Below, in pieces: positions 28,478 to 36,661 of a stretch of 64,000 nucleotides of DNA; within the stretch, counting starts at the first letter, position 1; every line of letters begins with the position of its first letter. The stretch comes from Streptococcus orisratti DSM 15617 (GTDB lineage: Bacteria > Bacillota > Bacilli > Lactobacillales > Streptococcaceae), in assembly GCF_000380105.1 (NCBI RefSeq), contig NZ_KB904471.1, positions 1 to 64,000 of the forward strand, in the 5' to 3' direction. The notes beneath the pieces are model-generated. The model had not been told where the DNA came from and did no database searches. It saw only the letters and a program-made list of their open reading frames with translations. The translations under genes and the position numbers were made by a program.

Positions 28478-28499
28478 GAGCCAAAGCAAGCTTTGACTC
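28478..28499 (-). terminator. Terminator of manA
   Basis: On the minus strand GAGTCAAAGC and GCTTTGGCTC pair (one G-T) around two bases and are followed by TTTT, 20 bases past the manA stop. Confidence 0.75.
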
Positions 28500-28519
28500 T
28501 CGTATTTCATAATCTTTTA

Positions 28520-29470
28520 TCAAACGTTGTTTGGATGGCTAACAATCATCTCTAAATTGCCATCAAATTCCCATTCTGAAATCGTATGAGGTAAGATTAA
28601 ATGGCTTCCTTTTTGAAGATTGTACAACTTATTATCAACAAGTAAACTCCCTTGCCCATCAATCACACTAAGCAAAAGATATGGAGCTACTCGGCGCATT
28701 TGAACAAGTCCTTCAACCTCCCATTTATAAACTGTAAAAAATTGATTTGAAACTAAACAAGTTGTTCTTAGATGATGAAGCTCCAAGGTTGCCGGAACAC
28801 TATTTTCAGGCTCTCCGATATTCAAAACATCAATAGATTTTTCAATATGTAATTCACGAAGGTTCCCTTGCGCATCTTTACGATCAAAATCATAAACACG
28901 ATAAGTTGTATCACTAGATTGTTGCGTTTCAAGAATAAGAATTCCTTTGCCGATGGCGTGCATCGTTCCACTTGGTACATAGAAGAAATCACCAGCTTTG
29001 ACTGGAATGCGCGTTAGCAAATGCTCCCAATCTTTTTCTTCAATCATCTGACGTAGTTCTGCTTTAGACTTAGCATTGTGACCATAAATAATCTCAGCTC
29101 CCTCATCTGCAGCAATAACGTACCAACATTCTGTCTTTCCCAATTCTCCCTCATGCTCTAAACCATAGGCATCATCTGGATGGACTTGGACGCTAAGCCA
29201 ATCGTTAGCATCTAAAATCTTAGTCAGTAGGGGAAAGACTTTCTCTTTTGGATGACCAAACAAAGTCGGTTCATTTCGATAGAGTTCATCGAGCTGATGC
29301 CCTTCAAATTGACCATTTGCTACTACCGAAACACCATTGGGATGAGCGGAAATAGCCCAATACTCTCCAGTAGTTTCTGTTGGAATATCATATCCAAAAA
29401 CCTCTCTCAACTTGGTTCCACCCCAAATTTTATCGTGCATTAGCGATTTCAAAAATAAAGGTTCAGACAT
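28520..29470 (-). CDS. manA: Mannose-6-phosphate isomerase, class I
   Basis: The enzyme interconverts mannose 6-phosphate and fructose 6-phosphate. At 316 residues it is the short firmicute form. Zinc-site residues are in SVQVHPDDAYG (QVHPDD), the following KTECWYV and the VPSGTMHAIGKG block. The C-terminal cupin half ends in LILPHTISEWEFDG. GAGGAG precedes the ATG. In related genomes as I recall them it adjoins scrK; here a 6-kb beta-glucoside cassette intervenes. Confidence 0.95.
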   Translation of the reverse strand: MSEPLFLKSLMHDKIWGGTKLREVFGYDIPTETTGEYWAISAHPNGVSVVANGQFEGHQLDELYRNEPTLFGHPKEKVFPLLTKILDANDWLSVQVHPDDAYGLEHEGELGKTECWYVIAADEGAEIIYGHNAKSKAELRQMIEEKDWEHLLTRIPVKAGDFFYVPSGTMHAIGKGILILETQQSSDTTYRVYDFDRKDAQGNLRELHIEKSIDVLNIGEPENSVPATLELHHLRTTCLVSNQFFTVYKWEVEGLVQMRRVAPYLLLSVIDGQGSLLVDNKLYNLQKGSHLILPHTISEWEFDGNLEMIVSHPNNV

Positions 29471-29492
29471 TGTTCTCCTCTTTTCTTTTAGT

Positions 29493-29542
29493 TAAGAATA
29501 ATCACTAAGAAACCAAATTTCAATCAGGTTTCCTAGTGATTC
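29493..29542 (-). terminator. Inverted repeat after the GntR gene
   Basis: AATCACTAAGAAACC pairs with GGTTTCCTAGTGATT (one mismatch) around about 12 nt. A T run is weak, so termination is likely but not certain. Confidence 0.5.
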
Positions 29543-29545
29543 ATG

Positions 29546-30271
29546 TTAAATATTTTTGACATCCAACAGTGAGTATCCTCTGGTGTCGAAACGATTGCGA
29601 CTCCGTGAATATTCAATCGGACGTCCATTTTCTAAATAAACAACTTGTTCAACTTCCAAGGTCGGATCATTATCCTTGCAGTTCAAGTATTGCTTATCAT
29701 AGTTATCAGGCTTATCTGCCGTGATGTGTTTATAAGAACCGGCAAATTTTAATCCCAGATGATTGATGAGAAAATCATAAATAGAACTCTTCAAAATGGA
29801 CTCATCCAATCCTGGTACTAAATCCACAGGCATGTAAGTATGCTCTATAACATAAGGTTGATTATCAAGAAGTCGAAGACGAACAATGCGATATACAGGA
29901 GCAGTTGCATCAAGCTGCAATCTTTCTGAAACTTCTTTTTTGGGGAATTCAACCTCAAATTCAATCACTTCGCTGCTCAAACTGACTGCCCGTTCCTTCA
30001 GATCCTTGCTAAGACCATTGTTGTTATTAAGCCGAAACTTAGCATCTTCCTTATCCCAAAATGAAGAATTAAGAACCTTTGTCCCATTTCCCTGTTTCGA
30101 AAATACCAACCCTTCAATCGTTAGGATTTCAATTGCTTTTTTAACCGTCATACGACTAACACCAAATTCTTTGGCTAAATCTGACTGAACGGGTAATTTT
30201 GTATCTACTGGATAGATTCCTTCGGAAATCCTCTCTCTGATTATTGTGGCTATTTCTTCGTACTTGGGCAT
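29546..30271 (-). CDS. GntR/HutC-family regulator with UTRA domain
   Basis: The 241-residue protein has an N-terminal winged helix (PVQSDLAKEFGVSRMTVKKAIEILTIEGLV, about 27-58) and a UTRA ligand domain (about 85-235, with APVYRIVRLRLLDNQPYVIEHTYMP). HutC-type regulators bind phosphosugars or similar ligands. It follows the EIIC gene with 38 bp between, and so is co-transcribed with part of the locus it probably controls. Likely operators are the AAATGTATAG motifs at 31635-31650 and 35493-35508. The inducer is inferred to be a phosphorylated beta-glucoside. Confidence 0.9.
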   Translation of the reverse strand: MPKYEEIATIIRERISEGIYPVDTKLPVQSDLAKEFGVSRMTVKKAIEILTIEGLVFSKQGNGTKVLNSSFWDKEDAKFRLNNNNGLSKDLKERAVSLSSEVIEFEVEFPKKEVSERLQLDATAPVYRIVRLRLLDNQPYVIEHTYMPVDLVPGLDESILKSSIYDFLINHLGLKFAGSYKHITADKPDNYDKQYLNCKDNDPTLEVEQVVYLENGRPIEYSRSRNRFDTRGYSLLDVKNI

Positions 30272-30309
30272 GAGCTACTTCCTCGCAACTTTGATTACTT
30301 ATTACATCA

Positions 30310-31578
30310 TTATAACTCAGAATCTACCTGTCTGTCCAGTACAAGAAGGAATGGATACCAGATGATACCAACCAGAAGCACATCAATCAGTTGGAGAATA
30401 CCACCCATAATAGAGTTCGTAGCCATCATACCACTAAAGAATACTGGCACCGTCCATGGAACAGATACCCCTGTTGGCGCTGGAACAATACCTAGAGCCA
30501 TTACGGAATAATTGAGCGTTGTTACAATTAAAGGAGCTATTAACCAAGGAATCAAAATGGTAGCATTCATCACGATTGGAAGACCAAAAATAACAGGTTC
30601 ATTCACGTTAAAAATACCAGCTCCGAGTGCTAAACGACCAACATCTCTGTACATTTTTTTCTTTAACACAAAAGCCATGATGATGATAACTGCTAAGGTC
30701 ATACCAGAACCGCCCAGACCGACAGTGAAGGTTTCCATAAATGCTTTTGAAATGATGTGCGGAACTTCTTTTCCAGCATTGTATGCTTCAAGGTTTTCAA
30801 GATTAAGTGTATTCCAGATTGGATCCATAACAGAGTTAACGAGAATTTGACCGTGCAGGCCAAAAAACCACAACAATTGAACAAAGAACAGAGCAATCAA
30901 AGTCGCTCCAAGGCTAGAACCTAGCCCCACTAAAGGTTTTTGGATAACTTGATAAATAACATCGTGCAGATTAACATTGAAAACACCTGTTACAATAGCA
31001 TTTATTCCTAAGAAGATTGATAAGGTCAAAGTGCCAGGAATCAATGCTGCAAATGATTTAGCCACTGCTGGTGGTACCGTTTCTGGCATCTTGATTTGCC
31101 ATCCCTTATTACTAAAGCGACTATACAATTCAGCAGCGATAAAAGCGGTAATCATTCCAAGAAACATTCCTTTAGCTCCTAGACGATCAAGACTAAGAAC
31201 GTTTGAAACAGTTTCTCCACCATCTGTCTGAGTGTGAAAAGGTGTCAACAAAAGGAAACTAGACAAAGCAACTGCTCCACCAAAGACCCCCTCAACGTTG
31301 TAACTTTTTGAAAGATAGTAGCCAATACCAAAAACAACAAAAACTGTCATAATTGACATCGTTGCCAACTGACCATTACCTAACAAGTCATATAAAGTTC
31401 CTTTTAGATTATCACTAAAGAATGGCAGATTGTTAATAACAACAATGATAGAACCAAACATAGTGATAGGGAACGCCAACATGAAAGCATCTCGCAATAC
31501 TCCCAAATATCTGTTGGAGCCAAGAACATTCGCTAGCGGAAGTAACTTCGCACTAATTGCATCTAAAAACTTATTCAT
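30310..31578 (-). CDS. celB: PTS cellobiose/beta-glucoside transporter EIIC
   Basis: This 422-residue polytopic EIIC of the lactose/cellobiose family has about ten membrane segments. Diagnostic parts are FPITMFGSIIVVINNLPF, LWFFGLHGQILVNSVMDP, and GAGIFNVNEPVIFGLPIVMN with the NEP substrate motif. It imports and, with EIIA/EIIB, phosphorylates a beta-glucoside. Its EIIA and EIIB genes are 2.3 kb away in a separate minus-strand operon, with the glucosidase gene between them on the plus strand. AGGTAGG precedes the ATG. Confidence 0.9.
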   Translation of the reverse strand: MNKFLDAISAKLLPLANVLGSNRYLGVLRDAFMLAFPITMFGSIIVVINNLPFFSDNLKGTLYDLLGNGQLATMSIMTVFVVFGIGYYLSKSYNVEGVFGGAVALSSFLLLTPFHTQTDGGETVSNVLSLDRLGAKGMFLGMITAFIAAELYSRFSNKGWQIKMPETVPPAVAKSFAALIPGTLTLSIFLGINAIVTGVFNVNLHDVIYQVIQKPLVGLGSSLGATLIALFFVQLLWFFGLHGQILVNSVMDPIWNTLNLENLEAYNAGKEVPHIISKAFMETFTVGLGGSGMTLAVIIIMAFVLKKKMYRDVGRLALGAGIFNVNEPVIFGLPIVMNATILIPWLIAPLIVTTLNYSVMALGIVPAPTGVSVPWTVPVFFSGMMATNSIMGGILQLIDVLLVGIIWYPFLLVLDRQVDSEL

Positions 31579-31634
31579 AAGTTTTACCTACCTTTTTTGT
31601 TATTTGTTGATTAAATTATATAATATTATTAAAT

Positions 31635-31650
31635 AAATATCTATACATTT
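31635..31650. promoter_or_regulatory. Candidate GntR operator in the EIIC/glucosidase promoter region
   Basis: The 16-mer reads AAATGTATAGATATTT on the minus strand, a palindrome with 6 of 8 pairs matched. Its core AAATGTATAG recurs before the ROK kinase gene at 35493. It lies between divergent EIIC and glucosidase genes. Confidence 0.45.
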
Positions 31651-31724
31651 TATATAAAAAGATTGATTTTTTTAAAAAAAGATATATAATATACCTATAA
31701 ACAAAAATAAACAAGGAGTATTTT

Positions 31725-33122
31725 ATGTCAAAGTATACTTTTCCGAAAGGATTTTTCTGGGGGACTGCATCAAGCGGGCCTCAAACTGAAGGGCGTTTTG
31801 AGGGTGATGGAAAAGGCGATAGCATTTGGGATTACTGGTATGAAAAAGAACCTGAGCGTTTCTTTAATCAAGTAGGACCAGATAAAACCTCTTATAACTA
31901 CAAACGCTATAAGGAAGATGTCCAATTAATGAAAGCAACTGGACACAATTCGTTTCGTACTTCCATCCAATGGAGCCGCCTAATTCCAAATGGTGTCGGT
32001 GAAATTAATCCCGAAGCTGTTAAGTTCTACAACGCCTATATTGATGAGCAAATTGCAAACGGTATTGAACCTTTCATAAACCTTTATCATTTTGATATGC
32101 CAATGGTTCTGCAAGAAAAAGGAGGCTGGTTAAATCGAGAAACAGTCGATGCTTATGTCACTTTTGCCAAAACCTGTTTTGAACTTTTCGGTGACCGTGT
32201 CAAATATTGGTTCACTCATAATGAGCCTGTTGTTCCAGTTGAAGGTGGTTATCTCTACGACTTCCATTATCCAAATGAAAAAAATCTCAAGCACGCTGTT
32301 CAAGTTGGTTTCAATGAAATACTCGCTAGCGCACTTGCCATCAAAGCATATCATGAAACACAGGATGGAAAAATCGGTATCATTCTCAACCTGACCCCAA
32401 GCTACCCACGCGATGAAAAAAATCCCGAGGATGTCAAAGCTGCACAAATTGCCGATGCCTTCTTCAATCGCTCCTTCCTAGATCCAGCTATTCACGGCAC
32501 ATTCCCAGAAGAACTTTTAACAATTGTCAAAGAACTCAACATTGTACCTGAACATAGCACCGCAGATCTTGAAAACATTAAAGAAAACACTATCGATATC
32601 CTCGGTGTCAACTACTATCAACCCCGCCGTATCAAGGCTAAAGAAAATCCTGCAGACAAAGATCCTGAAAATCCTATGCCTGAAGATTACTTTGATAACT
32701 ACGATATGCCAGGTAAAAAAATGAACCCTTACCGAGGCTGGGAAATTTACGAAAAGGGTATCTACGATATTATGATTAATGTCCGTGACAACTATGGTAA
32801 TATCCCTTGCTATATCTCAGAAAATGGTATGGGAGTTGAAGGAGAAGAACGTTATGTTAACGCAAAGGGGCAAATTGAAGATGACTACCGTATTGAATTT
32901 GTCAAAGACCATCTTCGCTACCTTCATCAAGCTATCCAAGAAGGAGCTAACTGCCTAGGATACCACATGTGGACATGCATGGATAACTGGTCTTGGACCA
33001 ACGCCTACAAAAACCGCTACGGCCTCATCGCCGTTGACCTTGATAAGGAAGGCAAACGTACTATTAAAAAATCAGGTTACTTTTTCAAAGAACTTGCTGA
33101 TCAAAACGGTTTTGAAGACTAA
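31725..33122 (+). CDS. bglA: 6-phospho-beta-glucosidase (GH1)
   Basis: The 465-residue GH1 enzyme hydrolyses phosphorylated beta-glucosides delivered by the PTS. The acid/base Glu is E167 in WFTHNEP and the nucleophile Glu is in ISENGMG (about 366). It begins FPKGFFWGTASSGPQTEG and has the C-terminal YGLIAVDLDKEGKRTIKKSGYFFKEL, where the Lys/Tyr set binds the phosphate in 6-phospho enzymes. AAGGAG precedes the ATG. It is the only plus-strand gene of the cassette, splitting EIIC-gntR from ROK-EIIB-EIIA, and has its own terminator. Confidence 0.93.
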   Translation: MSKYTFPKGFFWGTASSGPQTEGRFEGDGKGDSIWDYWYEKEPERFFNQVGPDKTSYNYKRYKEDVQLMKATGHNSFRTSIQWSRLIPNGVGEINPEAVKFYNAYIDEQIANGIEPFINLYHFDMPMVLQEKGGWLNRETVDAYVTFAKTCFELFGDRVKYWFTHNEPVVPVEGGYLYDFHYPNEKNLKHAVQVGFNEILASALAIKAYHETQDGKIGIILNLTPSYPRDEKNPEDVKAAQIADAFFNRSFLDPAIHGTFPEELLTIVKELNIVPEHSTADLENIKENTIDILGVNYYQPRRIKAKENPADKDPENPMPEDYFDNYDMPGKKMNPYRGWEIYEKGIYDIMINVRDNYGNIPCYISENGMGVEGEERYVNAKGQIEDDYRIEFVKDHLRYLHQAIQEGANCLGYHMWTCMDNWSWTNAYKNRYGLIAVDLDKEGKRTIKKSGYFFKELADQNGFED

Positions 33123-33141
33123 ATCAGTTATAAAACGCAAG

Positions 33142-33169
33142 AAGCTGGACACTTTCGTTCCAGCTTTTT
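33142..33169 (+). terminator. Terminator of the glucosidase gene
   Basis: AAGCTGGA and TCCAGCTT pair around a 9-nt loop, followed by TTT, 20 bases after the stop. Confidence 0.8.
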
Positions 33170-33419
33170 ATGTTTTATAAACTTTTGCCTCGCACAATGC
33201 AGTAGTTAGGAGATATTTTTCTTTGAAGGTTAAATTCAGACATTCTTGTCTTGATTTGACGAGAGAAAATCTCCAGTAGAGGTTTTCAGCCTGTTACCTC
33301 AAAATTATAAAGAAACATAATTCTGTCTGCGTCGCATGGTCTAATTTTGATTTTCAGTAAGCATTAAAACAGAGGCTACGAAGCAAATATCAAAAAGGTC
33401 TGAGATAGATTATTTCTGT

Positions 33420-33833
33420 TCAGTTTTTCAACATTGTTTTGACAAGTTCTTCGCAGTCACATTTGTCATTCTTTATGATATCGGCTTGATCAATTCCTTG
33501 AGGAACAAATCGAAACACAATAAAAGAGGCAGATTCACGATTTCTATTCACCAGTCGATGGATGCTATTTTTCACACGCAGAACATCGCCTTGATTCACT
33601 TCTCTTGTTTCTATTTTTTCATTTTCTATTGCCTCTACAGATATTTTTCCGCTAGTAACGACAATTACTTCTTCAATACGATGATGGCGATGCCAATCTT
33701 GAATACTTCCTGCCGGAATTTTGTTTGTATGTACTTCAAATTCTGGATATAAAAAATAATGAACCTCTGTCCCATTTTCCTTAACGACCGAAAGAGCTTC
33801 TTTACTTTGTTTGATTTCAATTTCTTGTGCCAT
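33420..33833 (-). CDS. Cupin-domain protein
   Basis: A single cupin of 137 residues is indicated by WHRHHRIEEVIVVTSGKISVE (HxH-x4-E metal motif) and the second-motif histidine in SIHRLVNRN. The C-terminus has several cysteines (KCDCEE). Small cupins in sugar loci may be isomerases or sensors; the role here is unknown. The ATG at 33833 with GGAGGG six bases upstream is preferred over an in-frame codon 18 bases earlier. It follows EIIA but lies after a hairpin terminator, so its expression may depend on read-through or a separate promoter. Confidence 0.78.
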   Translation of the reverse strand: MAQEIEIKQSKEALSVVKENGTEVHYFLYPEFEVHTNKIPAGSIQDWHRHHRIEEVIVVTSGKISVEAIENEKIETREVNQGDVLRVKNSIHRLVNRNRESASFIVFRFVPQGIDQADIIKNDKCDCEELVKTMLKN

Positions 33834-33850
33834 TATTTCCCTCCAAATCA

Positions 33851-33889
33851 AAAAACTCTATTGAAAGTAAATCAATCAGTAGAGTTTTT
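33851..33889. terminator. Terminator between EIIA and the cupin gene
   Basis: AAAAACTCTA-TTGA pairs with TCAA-(TCAG)-TAGAGTTTTT, with T or A runs on both sides. It would end the ROK-EIIB-EIIA transcript before the cupin gene. Confidence 0.75.
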
Positions 33890-33897
33890 TTAATGCG

Positions 33898-34212
33898 CTA
33901 AACTACTTTTTTGTAGAGCTCCAACATCTCTAATGCTACTTCACGAAGGGTCATTGTAGTCATCAGATGATCTTGAGCATGAACCATGATAATTTCCATG
34001 TTAATCTCAACACCACCAGCGTAATCTTGCAGCAATTTTGTTTGAGCATGGTGCGCTTCAAGTAATTCTGCATTAGAGGTTTCAAGTTTTTCAGCTGCTA
34101 AGTCCAAATCGCCCTCACGCATAGCAGCAAAAGCCTCGTGAACCGTTGTTCTAGCATTACCACTGTTTAGGATAATTCCAAAGGCCGCAAGCTGTAATTC
34201 TTCTTTATCCAT
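33898..34212 (-). CDS. celC: PTS lactose/cellobiose-family EIIA
   Basis: The 104-residue EIIA passes phosphate from HPr to EIIB. The all-helical lactose-type fold is shown by AFGIILNSGNARTTVHEAFAAMREGD and the active site IIMVHAQDHLMT (H78 phosphorylated, D81 metal). It starts 10 bp after EIIB with its own GGGG ribosome-binding site. It works with the EIIC encoded at 30310-31578. Confidence 0.94.
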   Translation of the reverse strand: MDKEELQLAAFGIILNSGNARTTVHEAFAAMREGDLDLAAEKLETSNAELLEAHHAQTKLLQDYAGGVEINMEIIMVHAQDHLMTTMTLREVALEMLELYKKVV

Positions 34213-34222
34213 GGTACCCCCT

Positions 34223-34537
34223 TTAAATGCTATCTATAATCAATTTAGCCATCTTTTCAACCCCCATTGGAATTGGAACATAGGCTTGAGGCGGAACTTG
34301 AACAACTGGTTTACCAACTGTCTTACCGAGTTCTGCAAATTGATTGAAATACATTTTTGTTTGAGGACTGATAAGGTAAACATCAAACTGCGCTTCACTA
34401 ATCACTTTATTGCCTTCGGTCGAGCTGATAGCTTCTACAGTAATATCTTTTCCTTCTTTTTGAAAAAGTTCCGTTGTTTTTTTAGCCATTAGAGATGAAG
34501 ACATCCCTGATGCACAGATAATTAACGCTTTTGTCAT
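34223..34537 (-). CDS. celA: PTS lactose/cellobiose-family EIIB
   Basis: The 104-residue EIIB carries the phosphocysteine C8 in MTKALIICASGMSSSLMAKK, then YLISPQTKMYFNQFAELGK typical of cellobiose EIIB. It lies 30 bp after the ROK kinase gene and 10 bp before EIIA, forming one operon. Confidence 0.94.
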   Translation of the reverse strand: MTKALIICASGMSSSLMAKKTTELFQKEGKDITVEAISSTEGNKVISEAQFDVYLISPQTKMYFNQFAELGKTVGKPVVQVPPQAYVPIPMGVEKMAKLIIDSI

Positions 34538-34567
34538 AATAAAAACTCCTTTTTAGTTATTAAATCA

Positions 34568-35446
34568 TTACAAATTTGGGAAGGTGGACATAAACTTACT
34601 CACTGCACCGAGCAAGTTGGCATCACTTCTGAAATGACAAATTTCCAACTCAAATGATAAATCAGATGCCCCTGTTTCTTTTTGAATCTGCTGAATTCGC
34701 TGAATCAATGCCTCTCTTAGATTTTTTCCAGCAGAGACAGCACCACCTATTGCAACCAGCTCAGGGTTGAGGACAACGAGGGTATTGAAAATGCCTCTCG
34801 CCAAATCATCATAAAATTGATTGACAACTGCATTAGCAGAGACATCTCCCTGTTCAGCCAAATCAAACAGGTCTTTACCAGAAAAAGATTCACCTAGTCC
34901 ATGTTTTTGAGCGTAACGCTTTGCTACTTGAACTGGGCTAACCGTTTCACTCAAAGTATCCTTGCTTGTCAGTCGCATAAGACCAAATTCTCCAGCAAAC
35001 AAATCTGGACCTTTTCTCAACTGCCTATCAAGAACGACAGCTCCTCCAACACCCGATCCGATAATAAAGAAAAGAGCATCCTTAACATCCTTTGCCACTC
35101 CGAATGTAAGTTCAGCCAAAGCAGCACAGTTAGCATCATTTTCAATACTTACCGGCAAACCAAGAAGAGATTCAAGCGCTTCCAAAATTTTGAAGTGATG
35201 GATATAAGGAAGCGCACTTAGTCCTTTAACAATACCATTCTCAGAATCCACTGCACCAGGTGAACTGATAGCTACACCTTGCAATGGAAAATCTTTACTA
35301 AATTCTTCTTTCAAAGAAAGTAACTGCGCTGTCATTTGTTCCCAGGTTTCTGGTGTTTTAAAAGACGATTTACGGTGTAATTCATCATCTTCATAGACAG
35401 CATACTTTACCGCCGTTCCACCAATATCAATTGTCAATATTGCCAT
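34568..35446 (-). CDS. ROK-family sugar kinase (beta-glucoside kinase-like)
   Basis: The 292-residue kinase has phosphate-1 motif LTIDIGGTAVKYAVYED, the catalytic segment IENDANCAALAE, and GSGVGGAVVLDRQLRKG with AGEFGLM, where most ROK kinases carry a Zn-binding CxCGxxGC; that cysteine cluster is missing. This form resembles beta-glucoside kinases and sugar-specific ROK enzymes. As first gene of the operon with EIIB and EIIA it may phosphorylate glucose freed by the glucosidase or an intact disaccharide. A candidate GntR operator lies 47 bp upstream. Confidence 0.85.
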   Translation of the reverse strand: MAILTIDIGGTAVKYAVYEDDELHRKSSFKTPETWEQMTAQLLSLKEEFSKDFPLQGVAISSPGAVDSENGIVKGLSALPYIHHFKILEALESLLGLPVSIENDANCAALAELTFGVAKDVKDALFFIIGSGVGGAVVLDRQLRKGPDLFAGEFGLMRLTSKDTLSETVSPVQVAKRYAQKHGLGESFSGKDLFDLAEQGDVSANAVVNQFYDDLARGIFNTLVVLNPELVAIGGAVSAGKNLREALIQRIQQIQKETGASDLSFELEICHFRSDANLLGAVSKFMSTFPNL

Positions 35447-35492
35447 AACAGCCTCCTTATCTTTATGTTTTAATTATACCATTCCCTTGATT

Positions 35493-35508
35493 AAATGTAT
35501 AGTCTTTT
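35493..35508. promoter_or_regulatory. Candidate GntR operator before the ROK-EIIB-EIIA operon
   Basis: AAATGTATAGTCTTTT shares the ten-base core AAATGTATAG with the EIIC/glucosidase promoter region, consistent with joint control by the GntR protein. Confidence 0.45.
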
Positions 35509-35532
35509 TTTATAAAAAATATATATTTTAAA

Positions 35533-35557
35533 AAGGATTGAAATCATTTCAATCCTT
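35533..35557 (-). terminator. Terminator of scrK
   Basis: A perfect 12-bp stem (AAGGATTGAAAT with ATTTCAATCCTT) around one base is followed on the minus strand by TTTTAAAA, about 80 bases past the scrK stop. Confidence 0.75.
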
Positions 35558-35635
35558 ATACAATATAAAAAGCTACAGTGAATGCTAAAACTTATCAAAA
35601 TAAATCAACAACTATAAATTATAACCAACTCAATC

Positions 35636-36517
35636 TTATCGTTCAGATATTTTCTTAGCTAAAGCAAAATTACCAAATGTTGCTGAGCCATTTTCAGCAA
35701 TAGCCGGTGTTACAATATAATCTTCAAGATCTGGCACTGGAAGATATCCGTTCAATAGCGAATCAAATTTTTCCCGAACACGTTTAAGCATATGTGGTTG
35801 CGCCATAACACCACCACCAAACACGATTACTTGTGGTCGATAAAGTAATGTAGCCTGTACTGCGGCTTGTGCAATATAATAAGCCTGAACATCCCAAACA
35901 TCAGAATTCTTCTCAATCAACTCTCCACGAATCCCCGTACGTGCTTCAAGTGAAGGACCAGCAGCCATCCCCTCTAAACACCCTCTATGGAAAGGACAAA
36001 CACCTGTAAACTCGCGTGCAACATCATGCGGATGAAGTGAGACATAGGTGTGACCAGCTTCTGTGTGGCCACTTCCACCGATAAACTCACCACGTTGAAT
36101 AGCACCAGCACCGATACCTGTACCAATAGTATAATAAACCAGACTATCCACACCCTTGCGCACCAAAGTTTCTCCATAAGCAGAACTATTAACATCCGTC
36201 GTAAAATAGAACGGAATTTTGAAATCTTTGGCAATTAGACCAACTAGATCAACGTTAGCCCAATTTGGTTTTGGTGTTGATGTAATATAACCATAAGTAT
36301 CTGAATTTTCATCAATATCAATCGGACCAAATGAACCGATAGCAACTGCTGCTAATTGATCCTCAAAACGTTTAAAGAAAGCAACGGTCTTTTCAACCGT
36401 TTCATAAGGCGTTGTCGTAGGAAATTGTACTTTTTCCACCACTTCAAAATTTTCATCACCAACGGCACAGACAAATTTTGTACCTCCAGCTTCCACGCTT
36501 CCGTATAGTTTCGTCAT
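35636..36517 (-). CDS. scrK: Fructokinase (ROK family)
   Basis: ScrK phosphorylates fructose released from sucrose 6-phosphate. The 293-residue ROK protein begins GSVEAGGTKFVCAVG and has the GTGIGAGAIQRGEFIGGSGHTEAGH block. A zinc site is formed by the histidine in the latter and by HPHDVAREFTGVCPFHRGCLEGMAAG (C-x2-H-x2-C). Position downstream of scrA on the same strand fits the streptococcal scr locus, although a terminator lies between. TTCTCC on the plus strand gives a GGAGAA ribosome-binding site. Confidence 0.94.
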   Translation of the reverse strand: MTKLYGSVEAGGTKFVCAVGDENFEVVEKVQFPTTTPYETVEKTVAFFKRFEDQLAAVAIGSFGPIDIDENSDTYGYITSTPKPNWANVDLVGLIAKDFKIPFYFTTDVNSSAYGETLVRKGVDSLVYYTIGTGIGAGAIQRGEFIGGSGHTEAGHTYVSLHPHDVAREFTGVCPFHRGCLEGMAAGPSLEARTGIRGELIEKNSDVWDVQAYYIAQAAVQATLLYRPQVIVFGGGVMAQPHMLKRVREKFDSLLNGYLPVPDLEDYIVTPAIAENGSATFGNFALAKKISER

Positions 36518-36625
36518 AACTTCTCCTTGTTCAGTAATTAGTATATACTTATTATATGTTTTTTCTTAGATTGTTGCAACTTTCTGTTTGAACACATTTT
36601 TAGAAAATCCCCCTCTAATATCAGC

Positions 36626-36652
36626 AAAAAGAGGAATAGTTTCCTACTCCTC
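36626..36652 (-). terminator. Terminator of scrA
   Basis: On the minus strand GAGGAGTA and TATTCCTC pair (one G-T) around GGAAAC and are followed by TTTTT, immediately after the scrA stop. It should reduce read-through into scrK. Confidence 0.8.
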
Positions 36653-36661
36653 AGTTGGAGG

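Noticed and set aside
33331..33360. Single RUP-like end (TTTTGATTTTCAGTAAGCATTA)
   Set aside because: Only one end is recognisable and no matching partner was found within about 150 bp; a similar lone end lies at about 50766-50788.
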